Assembly (NCBI GenBank): GCA_003557605.1
Contig: PWNW01000022.1
Span: 1 to 5,533, forward strand
Reading direction: 5' to 3'
From: Spirochaetaceae bacterium
GTDB taxonomy: Bacteria > Spirochaetota > Spirochaetia > PWKH01
DNA length: 5,533 nucleotides
Shown: in pieces, positions 4,787 through 5,533 of the stretch
How positions within the stretch are numbered: position 1 is the first letter of the stretch
Layout of the letters: every line of letters begins with the position of its first letter
The notes under the pieces: model-generated
What the model was told of the DNA's origin: nothing
Seen by the model: only the letters and a program-made list of their open reading frames with translations
The model's database searches: none
Program-made: the position numbers and the translations under genes

Positions 4787-5533
4787 ATGAAGGTATCCGA
4801 TGCAGTACAGGAAGTGCTTGGAACTGCATATCTGACCGCTCGAGAGCGGCATCATGAATATATAACTCCGGAGCATCTGCTGTATGCTCTTTCAACATAT
4901 GAGAGCATACAGTTTGTCCTCACGGAATGCCGAGTATCCGTAACAGAGCTTAGGAAGCAGATTGAGAAATATTTTACCGATTATGTTCCGGTGATGGATA
5001 AAAACCATGAGCCGGAGCAGACTGTCGGGTTCCACGGGGTGGTGGAGCGGGCTGTTGTGCATACCGAGGCTGCCCAGAAGGAATATCTGGAACTTACTGA
5101 TCTGCTGGTTTCCATATATGATGAGTATGAAACCTTCAGCCGCTATTTCCTTTCAAACCAGGGAATGACAAAGTACCGGCTTCTTGAGGTGATCAGCCAT
5201 GGAATTCCCAGTCATATGCATCCCTATGATGAAGATGAATACACGATGATTGATGATGATGATGCCGAGGAGGAGAGCGGCGGGAAGGAACAGAAGACCA
5301 GTGAGCCTGCCCCCTCGGAAAAAAAGAGCCGTAAGGGACAGGAGGCGCTTCAGCGGTTCACCCGGAACCTTACTGAAGCCGCCAGGAAGGACCATCTTGA
5401 TCCCCTCATCGGCCGCAGGGAGATTATTGAGAGGACCCTCCGGGTGCTCTGCAAACGTACGAAAAACAATCCGATACTTGTCGGCGACCCCGGTGTTGGG
5501 AAGACCGCCCTTGCCGGAGGCATTGCCATGCGG
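4787..5533 (+). CDS. clpA: ATP-dependent Clp protease ATPase subunit ClpA, N-terminal part (cut by window edge)
   Basis: The frame is open from the ATG at 4787 to the window edge, giving 249 residues of a protein that is about 750 in the family. ClpA is the AAA+ unfoldase that feeds substrates to the ClpP chamber and is the docking partner of ClpS. Residues 1-139 form the Clp N-domain with its two internal repeats (ARERHHEYITPEHLLYAL, then FHGVVERAV and YLELTDLLVSIY, ending ISHG). A charged linker follows (about 140-187, with DDDD at 156-159, then a lysine-rich end), roughly 20 residues longer than in E. coli. The first AAA+ domain starts at FTRNLTEAARK (191-201), then DPLIGR (205-210), and reaches Walker A GDPGVGKT (233-240). 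The ribosome binding site is a purine run with GGAG at 4773-4776. This match to ClpA rather than ClpC or ClpB rests on the N-domain, the linker and the adjacent clpS. Confidence 0.93.
   Translation, partial: MKVSDAVQEVLGTAYLTARERHHEYITPEHLLYALSTYESIQFVLTECRVSVTELRKQIEKYFTDYVPVMDKNHEPEQTVGFHGVVERAVVHTEAAQKEYLELTDLLVSIYDEYETFSRYFLSNQGMTKYRLLEVISHGIPSHMHPYDEDEYTMIDDDDAEEESGGKEQKTSEPAPSEKKSRKGQEALQRFTRNLTEAARKDHLDPLIGRREIIERTLRVLCKRTKNNPILVGDPGVGKTALAGGIAMR

Overview
All seven protein-coding genes lie on the + strand and are tightly packed: rpmE (3' end only), a galactokinase-like GHMP kinase, surE, a small cysteine-rich YkgJ/YcgN-type protein, nifS, nifU (IscU plus BFD-like domains), clpS, and the first 249 codons of clpA, which runs off the right edge. 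The base composition is roughly balanced. The mix of bacterial housekeeping genes and stand-alone NifS/NifU suggests a bacterial chromosome. A free-living or host-associated spirochaete is my best guess from protein style, but this is weakly supported, and nothing in the window proves the phylum. I see no mobile element, CRISPR array, tRNA or rRNA.

Layout. (1) Positions 1-149 hold the end of ribosomal protein L31, followed by a good intrinsic terminator at 205-236. (2) A new transcription unit probably starts near 274. Its -10 box sits inside a 9-bp inverted repeat, which looks like an operator. The unit carries the GHMP kinase, then surE after 15 nt, then the cysteine-rich gene coupled to surE by an ATGA overlap. 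(3) A long imperfect hairpin covers the stop codon of the cysteine-rich gene. A promoter-like sequence and a 12-bp palindrome follow in the 66-nt gap before nifS. (4) nifS and nifU overlap by ATGA, and clpS follows 14 nt later. (5) A 120-nt gap holds an extended -10 promoter with phased GTGAT/ATCAC elements, then clpA starts.

How the genes fit together. NifS (cysteine desulfurase) supplies sulfur to NifU (scaffold), so the pair can build Fe-S clusters. The ten-cysteine protein just upstream belongs to a family with a metal- or cluster-binding cysteine signature, so it could be a client or helper. ClpS delivers N-degron substrates to ClpA, whose gene is next door but appears to have its own promoter. 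SurE is a metal-dependent nucleoside monophosphate phosphatase. The GHMP kinase looks like a galactokinase by overall motifs but lacks the usual catalytic arginine, so its substrate is uncertain.

Most of the window is ordinary core genome. The points most worth a second look are the altered active site of the galactokinase-like protein, the operator-like repeats at two promoters, the hairpin and promoter boundary before nifS, and the linkage of the small cysteine cluster protein to surE and nifSU. I found no evidence for a wholly new multi-gene system.
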